Assembly: GCA_017302655.1 (NCBI GenBank)
Contig: JAFLDE010000007.1
Location: 1 to 64,000 of the forward strand
Source: Burkholderiales bacterium
GTDB taxonomy: Bacteria; Pseudomonadota; Gammaproteobacteria; Burkholderiales; Burkholderiaceae_C
Length of the DNA: 64,000 nt
Direction of reading: 5' to 3'
The notes below the pieces were generated by a model that was not told where the DNA came from, ran no database searches, and was given only the letters and a program-made list of their open reading frames with translations. Below are positions 51,713 to 60,507 of this stretch, piece after piece (the first letter of the stretch is position 1; each line of letters starts with the position of its first letter). Made by a program: the position numbers and the translations under genes.

Positions 51713-52543
51713 ATGCACGCAGGCCTCACAGCGCCGGTTCGCCCCCTGGCACGCGCCGCCGCCATCGTGATCAGGGACATTGGCAATGGAATGCTCGTCA
51801 TCAGCCACAACACGCTCGCCTTGCTGGGTCTGTTGCTGGTGGCACTGTTCACAGTCTTTGCTTCACAGCCGCAGTTGCTGCATTCCGTCGAGCATCATGC
51901 CCTGACATGGTTGAACGAGCGACGTGAGGCGCGAATTGAGCCTTCCCTTGCACCGGATGAGCCGGGGGCAGCGCAACGCGTGGCTGTGATCGACTTGTCT
52001 GATTTACCGCGGCCCCAGGCGGCGATCAGCCAGTGGCTCGCACGTCGCTACAAAGTCGCACCTGAGGCGGTTGCTCGTATCGTGCAGGAAGCTTGGACGC
52101 TGGGTGATCGCGCCCGCATTGATCCCACGCTCATCCTCGCTGTAGTAGCGATTGAGTCCAACTTCAACCCCTTCGCCCAAAGTCCAGTCGGCGCCCAAGG
52201 CCTGATGCAGGTCATGACACGTGTTCACGACGACAAGTACGACTCATTCGGAGGACAACGCGCCGCTCTGGATCCACTGGCCAACGTTCGAGTGGGTGTT
52301 CAAGTTTTGAAGGACTGCATCCAGCGAGCTGGCAGCGTTGCGGAAGGCTTGCGCTTCTACGTGGGCGCAGCCAATTTGCCGGACGACGGGGGCTACGCGA
52401 ACAAGGTGCTCTTTGAACAGGATCTATTGAAGGCTGTGGCGGCTGGTCGCCCGACCCCATCACGCTCCATCAAAGAAAGCACCCCGAGCCCTGCCCCTGC
52501 TGCAAGTTCGGAGCAAGTGGCATTGGTATCGGCATCCCTCTGA
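51713..52543 (+). CDS. membrane-anchored lytic transglycosylase (SLT domain)
   Basis: This 276-residue protein has one membrane helix (about 36-52, LLGLLLVALFTVFA) and a periplasmic SLT domain: LILAVVAIESNFNPFAQSPVGAQGLMQVM with catalytic Glu in AIESN, then LDPLANVRVGVQVLKDCI, LRFYVGAANLPDDGGYANKVL. It would cleave peptidoglycan glycan strands with formation of anhydromuramyl ends. A proline/serine-rich tail closes it. No secretion or conjugation genes are adjacent, so the role is probably general wall turnover. Confidence 0.9.
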   Translation: MHAGLTAPVRPLARAAAIVIRDIGNGMLVISHNTLALLGLLLVALFTVFASQPQLLHSVEHHALTWLNERREARIEPSLAPDEPGAAQRVAVIDLSDLPRPQAAISQWLARRYKVAPEAVARIVQEAWTLGDRARIDPTLILAVVAIESNFNPFAQSPVGAQGLMQVMTRVHDDKYDSFGGQRAALDPLANVRVGVQVLKDCIQRAGSVAEGLRFYVGAANLPDDGGYANKVLFEQDLLKAVAAGRPTPSRSIKESTPSPAPAASSEQVALVSASL

Positions 52544-52584
52544 GCGAGCAGGCTCCGGTGAGGAGTAGCTGCCCGCTACACTGC

Positions 52585-52692
52585 TTGCGCCGCGTCACTG
52601 GCGATCAGGGGTTCGACCCCGAGGTGGGCCACCACCGGGAAGCGCGGGCAGCAGGCTGACTGCTGATGGAGCCGTTCGCCTGGGCCACTCGC
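52585..52692 (+). ncRNA. ZTP (pfl motif) riboswitch upstream of glyA
   Basis: The glyA leader contains the conserved parts of the ZTP/ZMP riboswitch in order: GCCGCGTCACTGGCGATCAG (52589-52608), a hairpin region with GGGGTTCGACCCC, then CCACCGGGAAGCGCGGG (52633-52648), where CCGCG/CGCGG forms P1, and GGAGCCGTTCGCCTGGGCCA further on. GGCGA (52600-52604) can pair with TCGCC (52676-52680) to make the family pseudoknot. ZTP riboswitches control glyA and purine/one-carbon genes in many bacteria. Reading is by eye against the known consensus. Confidence 0.8.
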
Positions 52693-52723
52693 TACTCGCG
52701 GGCCACCCCCTCCGGAGCTTCCC

Positions 52724-53977
52724 ATGCCCTGCACGCTTTCCCCTCTCGCGCTTCCTGAAGCCGATGCCCAGCTCTGGGCCGCCATCGCCGCCGAAAATCG
52801 CCGTCAAGAAGATCACATCGAGCTGATCGCCAGCGAAAACTACACGTCGCGCGCCGTCATGCAGGCGCAAGGCAGTCAGCTGACCAACAAGTATGCCGAG
52901 GGCTATCCCGGCAAACGCTACTACGGTGGCTGCGAGCATGTCGACGTCGTCGAGCAATTGGCCATCGACCGCTGCAAGCAGCTCTTTGGTGCGCAATTCG
53001 CCAACGTGCAGCCCAACTCTGGCTCGCAAGCCAACCAGGCCGCATTCATGGCCATGCTTCAGCCGGGCGACACATTTTTGGGCATGTCCCTTGCAGAGGG
53101 TGGCCACCTGACGCACGGTTCACCGGTGAACCAGTCGGGGAAGTGGTTTAAGGTGCTCAGCTATGGTCTCAACGCCAGCGAGTCCATCGACTACGACCAA
53201 GTTGAACGCATGGCGCAAGAACATCGCCCCAAGCTTGTGCTTGCCGGCGCTTCGGCCTACTCGCTGCATATCGATTTTGAGCGCTTCGCTCGCATCGCCA
53301 AATCCATCGGGGCTTACTTCATGGTCGACATGGCGCACTATGCAGGCCTGGTGGCGGCAGGCGAGTACCCCAATCCTGTACCGCATGCCGACATCGTCAC
53401 GTCCACCACCCACAAGAGCCTGCGTGGCCCGCGTGGCGGCATCATCCTGACCAACAACGAAGACTTGGCGAAGAAAGTCAACAGCGCCATTTTTCCAGGC
53501 ATGCAGGGTGGGCCGCTCATGCATGTCATTGCCGGCAAGGCCGTGGCCTTCCACGAGGCCATGCAGCCCGGTTTCCGCGACTACCAGCGTCAGGTCATCG
53601 CAAACGCCAAGGTCTTGGCGGAGCAACTTACGGCGCGCGGTCTGCGCATCGTTTCGGGTGGCACGCAGAGCCATGTCATGCTGGTGGACCTTCGGCCGAA
53701 GGGCTTGACCGGCAAGGTTGCCGAGGCGGCATTGGGCCAGGCACACATGACGTGCAACAAGAACGCCATCCCCAACGATCCCGAAAAGCCGATGGTCACC
53801 AGCGGCATCCGACTCGGCACCCCGGCAATGACGACGCGGGGGTTCCGCGAAGCCGAGGCTCGGACCACAGCCAACTTGATTGCCGATGTATTGGATGCTC
53901 CAAGCGATGCCGCGGTCCTTGAGGGCGTTCGCGCGCAAGTGGCGGAGCTGACAGCGCGCTTTCCGGTCTACGCCTGA
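52724..53977 (+). CDS. glyA: serine hydroxymethyltransferase
   Basis: GlyA converts serine and tetrahydrofolate to glycine and methylene-THF with PLP, feeding ThyA and purine synthesis. The 417-residue enzyme has [73 protein letters not shown] and [17 protein letters not shown] with the PLP lysine. A purine-intermediate-sensing riboswitch lies in its leader. nrdR starts four bases after it. Confidence 0.97.
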   Translation: MPCTLSPLALPEADAQLWAAIAAENRRQEDHIELIASENYTSRAVMQAQGSQLTNKYAEGYPGKRYYGGCEHVDVVEQLAIDRCKQLFGAQFANVQPNSGSQANQAAFMAMLQPGDTFLGMSLAEGGHLTHGSPVNQSGKWFKVLSYGLNASESIDYDQVERMAQEHRPKLVLAGASAYSLHIDFERFARIAKSIGAYFMVDMAHYAGLVAAGEYPNPVPHADIVTSTTHKSLRGPRGGIILTNNEDLAKKVNSAIFPGMQGGPLMHVIAGKAVAFHEAMQPGFRDYQRQVIANAKVLAEQLTARGLRIVSGGTQSHVMLVDLRPKGLTGKVAEAALGQAHMTCNKNAIPNDPEKPMVTSGIRLGTPAMTTRGFREAEARTTANLIADVLDAPSDAAVLEGVRAQVAELTARFPVYA

Positions 53978-53980
53978 CAG

Positions 53981-54424
53981 ATGCGCTGCGCCTTCTGCGG
54001 CCACAGCGAGACCCAGGTCGTCGAGACCAGGGAGTCCGATGAGGGCGATGTGGTGCGCAGGAGGCGCCGCTGCCTGCGCTGTGACAAGCGCTTCACCACC
54101 TACGAGCGCGCCGAAATCGCGCTCCCCGTGGTCATCAAGAAGGACAACACGCGCGGCAACTTTGATATGGGCAAGCTCCGCGCGTCGATGGAGCTGGCGC
54201 TTCGCAAACGCCCCGTGAGCACCGAGCAAGTAGATGCCGCCGTTGAACGCATCCAGGAGAAGCTCCTCAGCGAGGGCACGCGCGAAGTCAGCTCGGCGCG
54301 CCTGGGCGAAATGGTGATGCGCGAGTTGAAGCGCATCGACAAAGTGGCCTATGTGCGGTTTGCTTCGGTCTACAGAAGCTTTGAAGACATCGACGAGTTT
54401 CGCAAGCTCATCAAGGACATTTAG
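53981..54424 (+). CDS. nrdR: transcriptional repressor NrdR
   Basis: NrdR represses ribonucleotide reductase genes in response to ATP/dATP. The 147-residue protein has an N-terminal zinc ribbon (MRCAFCGH and [10 protein letters not shown]) and an ATP-cone ([25 protein letters not shown]). The C-terminal segment ([32 protein letters not shown]) is typical. It is transcribed directly after glyA, as in many proteobacteria, joining folate and deoxynucleotide supply. Confidence 0.97.
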   Translation: MRCAFCGHSETQVVETRESDEGDVVRRRRRCLRCDKRFTTYERAEIALPVVIKKDNTRGNFDMGKLRASMELALRKRPVSTEQVDAAVERIQEKLLSEGTREVSSARLGEMVMRELKRIDKVAYVRFASVYRSFEDIDEFRKLIKDI

Positions 54425-54492
54425 CCCGAGCGTTCATAGGCGTCGGCAATTCACACTGCCTGACGCGATGCGTCGGTTTGACATGGTCAGTT

Positions 54493-54506
54493 CCCCCTTT
54501 TGGGGG
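54493..54506. promoter_or_regulatory. 14-bp palindrome upstream of the pseudopilin operon
   Basis: CCCCC-TTTT-GGGGG is a perfect inverted repeat 62 bases before the fimT-like start, with TTTGACA nearby at 54476-54482. It is not followed by a T-run, so it fits an operator or mRNA hairpin better than a terminator. The rest of the 143-base spacer shows no gene. Confidence 0.4.
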
Positions 54507-54567
54507 TGAAGACTTCCAGCAGGCGAGTTCCTAGAGTGCGTGCCACGCCACCTCAAGGAAGCTCATC

Positions 54568-55104
54568 ATGCAGACCTCGCGCCGCCTGTCCTCTGGTTTC
54601 ACTCTGCTGGAAGTCCTTGTCAGTATCGCCGTCTCAGGCGTGCTGACGGCTGTCGCTTTGCCCTCCCTGGGGGAGCAGGTCGAGCGCCAACGCATGCGCG
54701 GGATCGGTGAATCGCTCCGAAACGACCTACAAGTGGCCCGCGCCCAGGCACTCACTCAGCACCGCTCGGTGCGGGTTGCATTTATTCAGACCGACACTGG
54801 CAGCTGTTACGTGGTCTACCAAGGTCCAGCCAACGCTTGCACCTGCGACTCGGACGGCGCGATTCAGTGCAAGCCAGGCGCATCTGCACTCTCCGCTCAA
54901 GGTGTTGCGGACAAGCTCGGCGTTCAACTCAGCGCCAACGTCAGCACCATGGTTTTCGATGGACGCACTGGCACGGTTGCGCCCACCGGCACGATGACGC
55001 TGAAGACGCGCCAAGGCCTGGAGATGAAACACATCGTTTCCATCACAGGGCGGATTCGCAGCTGCGGTGATGTGGGCCACCAGACCCCCGCCTGCAGGGG
55101 TTGA
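54568..55104 (+). CDS. type IV pilus minor pseudopilin, FimT/GspH type
   Basis: This 178-residue protein has a class III leader cut after Gly10 (SSG|FTLLEVLVSIAVSG), with Glu5 of the mature protein, and a GspH/FimT-type beta domain (GIGESLRNDLQVARAQALTQHRSVRVAF). Cysteines in SCYVVYQGPANACTC and in the C-terminus may form disulfides. It would prime assembly or bind DNA at the pilus tip. AGGAAG precedes the ATG. It begins a six-gene pilus cluster. Confidence 0.88.
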   Translation: MQTSRRLSSGFTLLEVLVSIAVSGVLTAVALPSLGEQVERQRMRGIGESLRNDLQVARAQALTQHRSVRVAFIQTDTGSCYVVYQGPANACTCDSDGAIQCKPGASALSAQGVADKLGVQLSANVSTMVFDGRTGTVAPTGTMTLKTRQGLEMKHIVSITGRIRSCGDVGHQTPACRG

Positions 55105-55192
55105 TGGAGGGCACAGGATGAGCGGACACCCTGAGGAGACCGACGGCACGGCGCGGTTCAATGTCACCTCGGACTGGCCCGACCATCAAACC

Positions 55193-55612
55193 ATGAACAA
55201 CTCGTGCGCTTCAGCCAAAGGGTTCACCCTCGTCGAGCTTGCTATCACGGTGGTCATCGTGGGGATCCTCGCTGCGATTGCGCTCCCCAACTTCACAGAC
55301 TATGTGCGGAAGGGGCGACGTGCGGATGCCTTCGACGCCATGGCGCATGTTCAGCAGGAACAAGAGCGCTATCGCAGTAACAACCTGACCTATGCAGGGA
55401 GCCTTGCGGATCTGCGCACGACCAATCTGTCTCAGGCTGGCCACTACACACTCAGCCTGAGCGAGGTTTCATCCTTCGGCTACACGCTGACTGTCGCACC
55501 CGTGGAGGGAGGCAAGCAGGCCGCCGACACGGCTTGCAAGGAATTCAAGCTGGTGATCTTCAAGGCCAGCAGCAAGCGCACCGCGACCAGCGACACATGT
55601 CTGCCGAAATGA
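55193..55612 (+). CDS. pilE: type IV pilin, PilE-like
   Basis: This 139-residue protein has the leader MNNSCASAKG cut before FTLVELAITVVIVGILAAIALPNFTDYVRKG, with mature Glu5, the canonical pilin N-terminal helix. The short C-terminal domain has a disulfide pair (TACKEF and DTCLPK), which matches the D-region of PilE-type minor pilins. A longer in-frame start at 55067 would add residues before the leader and is rejected. The stop overlaps the next gene's start region. Confidence 0.88.
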   Translation: MNNSCASAKGFTLVELAITVVIVGILAAIALPNFTDYVRKGRRADAFDAMAHVQQEQERYRSNNLTYAGSLADLRTTNLSQAGHYTLSLSEVSSFGYTLTVAPVEGGKQAADTACKEFKLVIFKASSKRTATSDTCLPK

Positions 55613-56172
55613 GGTCCGCCGCACACTCCAAAGGATTCACCTTGGTGGAAGCCATGGTGACGTTGGCCGTCCTTGGCATCCTCTTGGCGGTCGCAATTCC
55701 CAATTTTTCGGACTTCGTGCGCAAGAAGCGACTTGAGGGTGTGGCCAAGGAGTTCGTGGCGGACTTGGCCCTGGCGCGTTCTGAGGTCATTTCGAGCGGT
55801 CAAGGAAACAATCGACTCGCAAGGATTCAGTTCGAACCCAACGGTACCTGCTACGTCCTGTATGCCTACAAGAACCTCGGCAGCCCAGGGTGCGATTGCC
55901 GGCGAGGCATTGGAGCGGCGTGCAGAGTCGCTAGCGCGGAATTGAAGGTCGTGACACCACCGGCAGGCTCGGGCATCGTTTTCCGTTCGGAGGGCGATGG
56001 GGACTACCTCACCTTTTTGGAGGGATTTCAAACCAGGATGGATGCCTACAAAGTGACGATCAAGTACCCCGCTGGCCCCACGCTGCGCGTCGAAGTCAAG
56101 AAGCTCGGCACTGCAAGCATCTGTTCGCCCGATGGCTCGGTGTCCGGCCACGAACCATGCACTTTGGAATAA
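55597..56172 (+). CDS. second FimT/GspH-type pseudopilin
   Basis: This protein (about 191 residues from ATG 55597, or 187 from ATG 55609) has a leader AAHSKG cut before FTLVEAMVTLAVLGILLAVAIPNFSDFVRKKRLEG, mature Glu5 present, and the GspH fold with NNRLARIQFEPNGTCYVLYAYKN. Its architecture repeats that of the first pseudopilin in this cluster, so the two may be duplicates that diverged. Cysteines CDC and AAC are clustered mid-domain. The start overlaps the PilE-like gene. Confidence 0.85.
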   Translation: MSAEMRSAAHSKGFTLVEAMVTLAVLGILLAVAIPNFSDFVRKKRLEGVAKEFVADLALARSEVISSGQGNNRLARIQFEPNGTCYVLYAYKNLGSPGCDCRRGIGAACRVASAELKVVTPPAGSGIVFRSEGDGDYLTFLEGFQTRMDAYKVTIKYPAGPTLRVEVKKLGTASICSPDGSVSGHEPCTLE

Positions 56173-56174
56173 CG

Positions 56175-56831
56175 ATGAGCGCTGCGCACACTCATCGAGG
56201 CTTTAGCCTGATCGAACTCATGATCGGCATCACCGTCGGCATGTTCATCCTGCTGGGGGCCAGTTCCATCATGGTCGGACAAATGGGGGATCACCGCCGC
56301 CTGGCGCTCGAAACCAGAACAGAGCAGGACGTGCGCGTGGTTGCCGAAGTGCTCACGCGGGAACTTCAGTTGGCAGGCATGTGGAACAGCCCCATGAGCG
56401 GCGTGTGGTCCGAAGCCAATCCGGTGCTGCAGGCAAATCCGAATGCCGAAATCCTCGTCGCCGAAGACGGCTCTTGGGTGCGCTACCGGCGCTGGCTGCG
56501 CAACGACATCAACCAAGCGGAAGGATTCAAGCTGGAAGATGAGGTGCTTTACCGACTGAACAGCGCTGGCGCGTGGCAGCCTTTGACCGATCCCGAGACG
56601 CTGAAGATCACCCGCTTTCACGTCCAACTGGTGGAAACGAAGCGGCGTCTTGAAGCGGCGTGCCAACTGGACTGCGAAGACAAGGAAGACTGCCCACCTA
56701 GCGCCTCGGTGCGCGAGTTCCTGATCAACTTCCAGGCCCATGCCGCACACGACGAACGCGTGCGGAGGAACTTTGATCTGCGTATTCGCGTGCGCTCAGA
56801 CATCGTGACGGGAGCCTGTCGTGAGGCATAG
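56175..56831 (+). CDS. pilW: type IV pilus minor pilin PilW
   Basis: This 218-residue protein has leader MSAAHTHRG cut before FSLIELMIGITVGMFILLGASSIMV, mature Glu5, followed by LETRTEQDVRVVAEVLTRELQLAGMW, the PilW signature (with ELQLAG). A cysteine-rich patch (ACQLDCEDKEDC) near the C-terminus may form disulfides. PilW helps initiate pilus assembly together with PilX, PilV and FimU. It overlaps pilX by 11 bases. Confidence 0.9.
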   Translation: MSAAHTHRGFSLIELMIGITVGMFILLGASSIMVGQMGDHRRLALETRTEQDVRVVAEVLTRELQLAGMWNSPMSGVWSEANPVLQANPNAEILVAEDGSWVRYRRWLRNDINQAEGFKLEDEVLYRLNSAGAWQPLTDPETLKITRFHVQLVETKRRLEAACQLDCEDKEDCPPSASVREFLINFQAHAAHDERVRRNFDLRIRVRSDIVTGACREA

Positions 56832-58167
56832 CGGCATTCAACGCCCTCGCCAAATCGGCGCGACCACGCTGGTGACCGTGATGGTGCTGTTTTTCATCAT
56901 GGCCTTGGTGGCGGCGTACGCCAATCGCAACTTGGTGCTGGAGCAGCGCGTGGCCTTGAACTTCCAGCGACTGGGTGTGGTCAACGAAGCGACGCATGAA
57001 GCTGTCGCTTTGGTGGGCAACTGGATGAACGCCGGCAACCTTGACGAGCAGTGCCGGCCCGATGTCAACGGTGATGGCCGTTTCTGGGACCGTTATTTGA
57101 TCGTCCTCTCAGACGGTCGCATCGACGTGCCTCCAGATGCAAAGCCACCTGAGGCGCAAAAAGCACTCGCAAATGAGAAGACACCCTATGTCATCGCGTG
57201 CGACAGGGTCGGCAACGGCGACTGGTCCTGTCAATGTCCCAAGAACCATCGGCCAGTGTTTGTTCCAGAGGACGGGCAAGTTCGACAGTCATTCGTTGTT
57301 CGGCTTCGCCCATACAACGACCCCATACGCGATTACGGGCATAGCGCCAACTTGGGCCGTATCGGCATCAACGTCGCCAGTTGCTTCGCAGCCAGCAGCA
57401 CCTGCAGCCGCTTGGTCTATGACTCCAACGAGGCGGTGCCGCTGGCGATGACGGTGCAGTCCTTCGTGCTAAACCGCGCTGTGCGCATGCCACCCGCCAG
57501 CGCGTTGGTGGTCCGGCGAGACGTGGATCTGTCGGATGGCATGCAGGTCGTGAACAACAACCCAGCGGCAGGTGGAGTCGTCGTGCAAGCCGGCAGTGAT
57601 GTGACGGGCGTGCGCGATGGCGTACGTGGGCCTGCAGGCTCCCCACACACACATTCGGTGGCCGCGAATCAGGCCTTGCTAGCAGCGGCTGACTCTGACC
57701 GTTTCTTCCGACTGTTCTTTGGCATGTATTTGGCCGAGTACGTGGCTCAACCAGCCATGCGCACCCTGACGTGCGACAACCGATGCGCACTGGCCCTCCA
57801 AGCCCTCGTTCACGGAGGCGCTCGGCTGATTCGCTTCCAAGGTGATCTGGAACTCGGGGAAGAGGTCGTGGTCGGTTCAACGGAATCACCTGTCGTCCTC
57901 ATCGTGGATGGCAAGCTCAGCATCAACAGTCCGCTGCAACTGCACGGCCTGGTTTACAGCAAGGACGACATGAGTTGGAGCAATGTTTCGGCCAAGCCTT
58001 CGGTGATTCAGGGCGCTTTACTGGTGGGCGGGCGTCTGATTGGGGACAAGGGAGCCGCAGTGCTCTTTGACGCCGCCGCCATGCAGCGGCTCAAGTTCGG
58101 CACGGGCAGCTTCCTGCCTCTGCCCGGAGGGGCCGGTTGGGGCCTGTCGTGGGATGACATGCGGTAG
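56821..58167 (+). CDS. pilX: type IV pilus assembly protein PilX-like
   Basis: This 448-residue protein starts with GTG and has a PilX-like N-terminal helix (GATTLVTVMVLFFIMALVAAYANRN) without the mature Glu5, which is normal for PilX. It is far longer than typical PilX (about 170-200), with extra domains: many cysteines (CDRVGNGDWSCQCPKN, CFAASSTCSRL) and a C-terminal part ending GLSWDDMR with LIVDGKLSINSPLQLHGLVYSK, similar to PilX C-terminal regions in Burkholderiales. It might contribute an adhesive tip domain. Confidence 0.8.
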   Translation: MRHSGIQRPRQIGATTLVTVMVLFFIMALVAAYANRNLVLEQRVALNFQRLGVVNEATHEAVALVGNWMNAGNLDEQCRPDVNGDGRFWDRYLIVLSDGRIDVPPDAKPPEAQKALANEKTPYVIACDRVGNGDWSCQCPKNHRPVFVPEDGQVRQSFVVRLRPYNDPIRDYGHSANLGRIGINVASCFAASSTCSRLVYDSNEAVPLAMTVQSFVLNRAVRMPPASALVVRRDVDLSDGMQVVNNNPAAGGVVVQAGSDVTGVRDGVRGPAGSPHTHSVAANQALLAAADSDRFFRLFFGMYLAEYVAQPAMRTLTCDNRCALALQALVHGGARLIRFQGDLELGEEVVVGSTESPVVLIVDGKLSINSPLQLHGLVYSKDDMSWSNVSAKPSVIQGALLVGGRLIGDKGAAVLFDAAAMQRLKFGTGSFLPLPGGAGWGLSWDDMR

Positions 58168-58177
58168 GAGAAGGATT

Positions 58178-59365
58178 GTGGGCAAGCAACGCGGTGCAAG
58201 TTTGGTGGAGGCCCTGGTCGCCATGCTGGTCATGGCCTTCGGCATGATGTCCGTAGCCGGCATCCAAGGCCGACTGCGCTACAGCGGTGAGACGGCCAAG
58301 CAGCGGGCCGAAGCGATGCGCGTGGCTCAGGTTGAGTTGGAGCGCTTGCGCGGTTTTGTTGCGCTGGAGCGTACCGATGGAATTCCAGACGATGCGGTGG
58401 TCTTCAATGAGATCCAGAACGATCGCTACACGGTGGAGTCCTTGACCACGGCGTATCAGTTCACCCGAACGGTGACACCATTGCCAGGAGGAGCCGTGGA
58501 CGTACTTCTGAATGTCAGTTGGCGAGATCGAAGCAAAGGCGAAGAGGACGACCCGCTCAGCGTGAACTGGCGCACTGCCCTGGTGCCAGTGGATCCGAGC
58601 TTGGCCTCGTCTCTTGCGATACCACCAGACTTCGGAGTTGGCCAGCGCCGATACGAAGATCGGCACCCAGGCATCCCGGCGGCTGCGAAAAAGCTTGACA
58701 ACGCCCGCAGCGTGTTCAAGCCCAATCCCACTGGCACCACCGCTTTGGTCTTCAACAACAGATCGGGCATGGTCACGCAGCTTTGCACCGTCGAGGCCGC
58801 AACTCCCTCTGATCTATTGGGCGACAACGACTTGCTGAATTGCCCGGTCAGCTACACAGGAGGAGCCTTCCTCCTGAGCGGCCATGTGGTGTTCTCCTAC
58901 GGAGGCACCCCGTCGGCCGAGAACCCGAACAGCCCCGTCTTGCCCGCGTCTGCGGAAGTCATTTTGGACAAGACAGAGGACAGCTATTCCAGCGAACCCT
59001 TGTGTTTCTCGAGTTCGAGTGCCAACGCGCTGGTCGGTGTGAATGCGCTGGACTATTACTGCGTCATCCCTCCCCGCGTGGCCACCGCAAAGGACAACAG
59101 CCTCAGCTGGAGCGGTCGAAGCGTGCTCAACGGTCTCACGCTGGCTGCCGGAGGTGTGCGTGTGTGCCGGTACAGCGATGACTATGACGGCGACAAGGCC
59201 ATCAACAACAGCGAGCATCCGCTGGATTACGTCAAGGTGACCAACTCGCTGTCCAAGCAGAACTTCCTGGTGGTCGATTTCGAATCCAGTTGCCCGGCCG
59301 GGCAGAAGGTCGATGTCGCTGCACTTCAGTATCGGAATACCGTCACCGCTGCGCACCAACCCTGA
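58178..59365 (+). CDS. pilV: type IV pilus minor pilin PilV-like
   Basis: This 395-residue protein starts with GTG behind GGAGAAGG. Its leader MGKQRG is cut before ASLVEALVAMLVMAFGMMSVAGIQGRLRYSG, with mature Glu5, and MRVAQVELERLR follows, as in PilV. A longer C-terminal part than most PilV (150-200) holds six or so cysteines and an acidic SDDYDGDKAINNSEH loop resembling calcium-binding repeats. It closes the cluster; pilY1, which usually follows pilX, is missing, and ribD comes 25 bases later. Confidence 0.85.
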   Translation: MGKQRGASLVEALVAMLVMAFGMMSVAGIQGRLRYSGETAKQRAEAMRVAQVELERLRGFVALERTDGIPDDAVVFNEIQNDRYTVESLTTAYQFTRTVTPLPGGAVDVLLNVSWRDRSKGEEDDPLSVNWRTALVPVDPSLASSLAIPPDFGVGQRRYEDRHPGIPAAAKKLDNARSVFKPNPTGTTALVFNNRSGMVTQLCTVEAATPSDLLGDNDLLNCPVSYTGGAFLLSGHVVFSYGGTPSAENPNSPVLPASAEVILDKTEDSYSSEPLCFSSSSANALVGVNALDYYCVIPPRVATAKDNSLSWSGRSVLNGLTLAAGGVRVCRYSDDYDGDKAINNSEHPLDYVKVTNSLSKQNFLVVDFESSCPAGQKVDVAALQYRNTVTAAHQP

Positions 59366-59390
59366 TCTCCCGCCCTTCTAGACTGATGCC

Positions 59391-60485
59391 ATGGCATCAG
59401 TCTCAGAAGCAGATCAGCGCTGGATGCGGCGAGCGCTGCGACTCGCGGAACAGGCCATCGGCCTGAGCGAACCCAATCCTCGCGTGGGCTGCGTGTTGGT
59501 CAGCTCGAACGGTGAAGTTCTGGGCGAAGGGCACACCCAGGCCGCCGGCCAAGCCCACGCGGAGGTCATGGCCCTGCGCGATGCCAGCTTGCGTGGCCAC
59601 GCCGTGCGCGGCGCGACTGCTTTCGTCACGCTCGAACCCTGCGCGCACCATGGGCGCACCCCCCCATGCTGCGAGGCGCTGAGCGCTGCAGGAGTTGCCC
59701 GCGTGGTGGTCGCCACTGGGGACACCAACCCTCGCGTCAAGGGGGCCGGAGTCGCCCATCTGCGCGCCCAAGGCATTCGGGTGGACGAAGGCCTGCTAGA
59801 AGCGCAGGCCCAGGCCTTGAACATAGGCTTTCTGCATCGAATGCGCACGGGCCGACCATGGGTTCGATTGAAGTGGGCCAGCAGCCTGGATGCACGTACA
59901 GCTCTCCCTGATGGCCAAAGCCAATGGATCACCGGCCCGGAGGCGCGTCAGGACAACATGGTCTGGAGGCGCCGTGCTGCGGTGCTGCTGACCGGCATCG
60001 GCACGGTGTTGGCTGACGACCCGCGCTTGGACGTGCGCGATCCACCCTCTCCCTACCCACCTGCGCGGTGGGTGCTGGATCGCCGGCTTCGCATGCCATG
60101 CCGCGCCCAAATGTTGCGCACCAAGGGGGACGTGGTGATCGTTCACCAAGGGAGCGCCGACGTCGAACGCCGACGGGCTTTGCAAGAGGCCGGCGCTCGG
60201 TGTCTGGAGGCACCGAGCGATCTGGCCGCGCTGCTTGATGAACTGGGCAGGCGGGAGGTCAATGAACTGCACATCGAAGCCGGCGCCACCTTGAACGGTG
60301 CCTGGCTCGGTGCCCACCTCGTCGACGAGTTGCTGGTCTACTTGGCCCCTCGGCTGCTCGGTCCTGGCCGAGGCGTGGCCGACCTTCCGACGCTGCCGTC
60401 ACTGGACGCCGCGCAAGGCTGGCGGTGGCTGGACACCGTGCCGGTCGGAGCGGACCTGCGCTTGCGCCTCACCCGCAGCTTCTGA
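59391..60485 (+). CDS. ribD: riboflavin biosynthesis protein RibD (deaminase/reductase)
   Basis: This 364-residue bifunctional enzyme deaminates and then reduces the pyrimidine intermediate. The deaminase domain has zinc ligands in [11 protein letters not shown] and [13 protein letters not shown]. The reductase domain follows with [51 protein letters not shown] and [14 protein letters not shown]. An ATG 12 residues before the first helix gives the usual start. No FMN riboswitch is seen upstream. ribBA follows by 22 bases. Confidence 0.96.
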   Translation: MASVSEADQRWMRRALRLAEQAIGLSEPNPRVGCVLVSSNGEVLGEGHTQAAGQAHAEVMALRDASLRGHAVRGATAFVTLEPCAHHGRTPPCCEALSAAGVARVVVATGDTNPRVKGAGVAHLRAQGIRVDEGLLEAQAQALNIGFLHRMRTGRPWVRLKWASSLDARTALPDGQSQWITGPEARQDNMVWRRRAAVLLTGIGTVLADDPRLDVRDPPSPYPPARWVLDRRLRMPCRAQMLRTKGDVVIVHQGSADVERRRALQEAGARCLEAPSDLAALLDELGRREVNELHIEAGATLNGAWLGAHLVDELLVYLAPRLLGPGRGVADLPTLPSLDAAQGWRWLDTVPVGADLRLRLTRSF

Positions 60486-60507
60486 CCCCCCTTCTACAAT
60501 CGGCTCC

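Noticed and set aside
52605..52625. tRNA-like T-loop GGGGTTCGACCCC upstream of glyA
   Set aside because: No acceptor, D- or anticodon arms fit around it. The surrounding conserved blocks match the ZTP riboswitch instead.
53120..54229. 369-codon open frame on the minus strand across glyA and nrdR
   Set aside because: Antisense to two well-supported genes; composition is typical of a shadow frame.
59366..59390. Possible FMN riboswitch before ribD
   Set aside because: Only 25 bases separate pilV and ribD, and none of the conserved FMN-aptamer boxes is present there or before ribBA.
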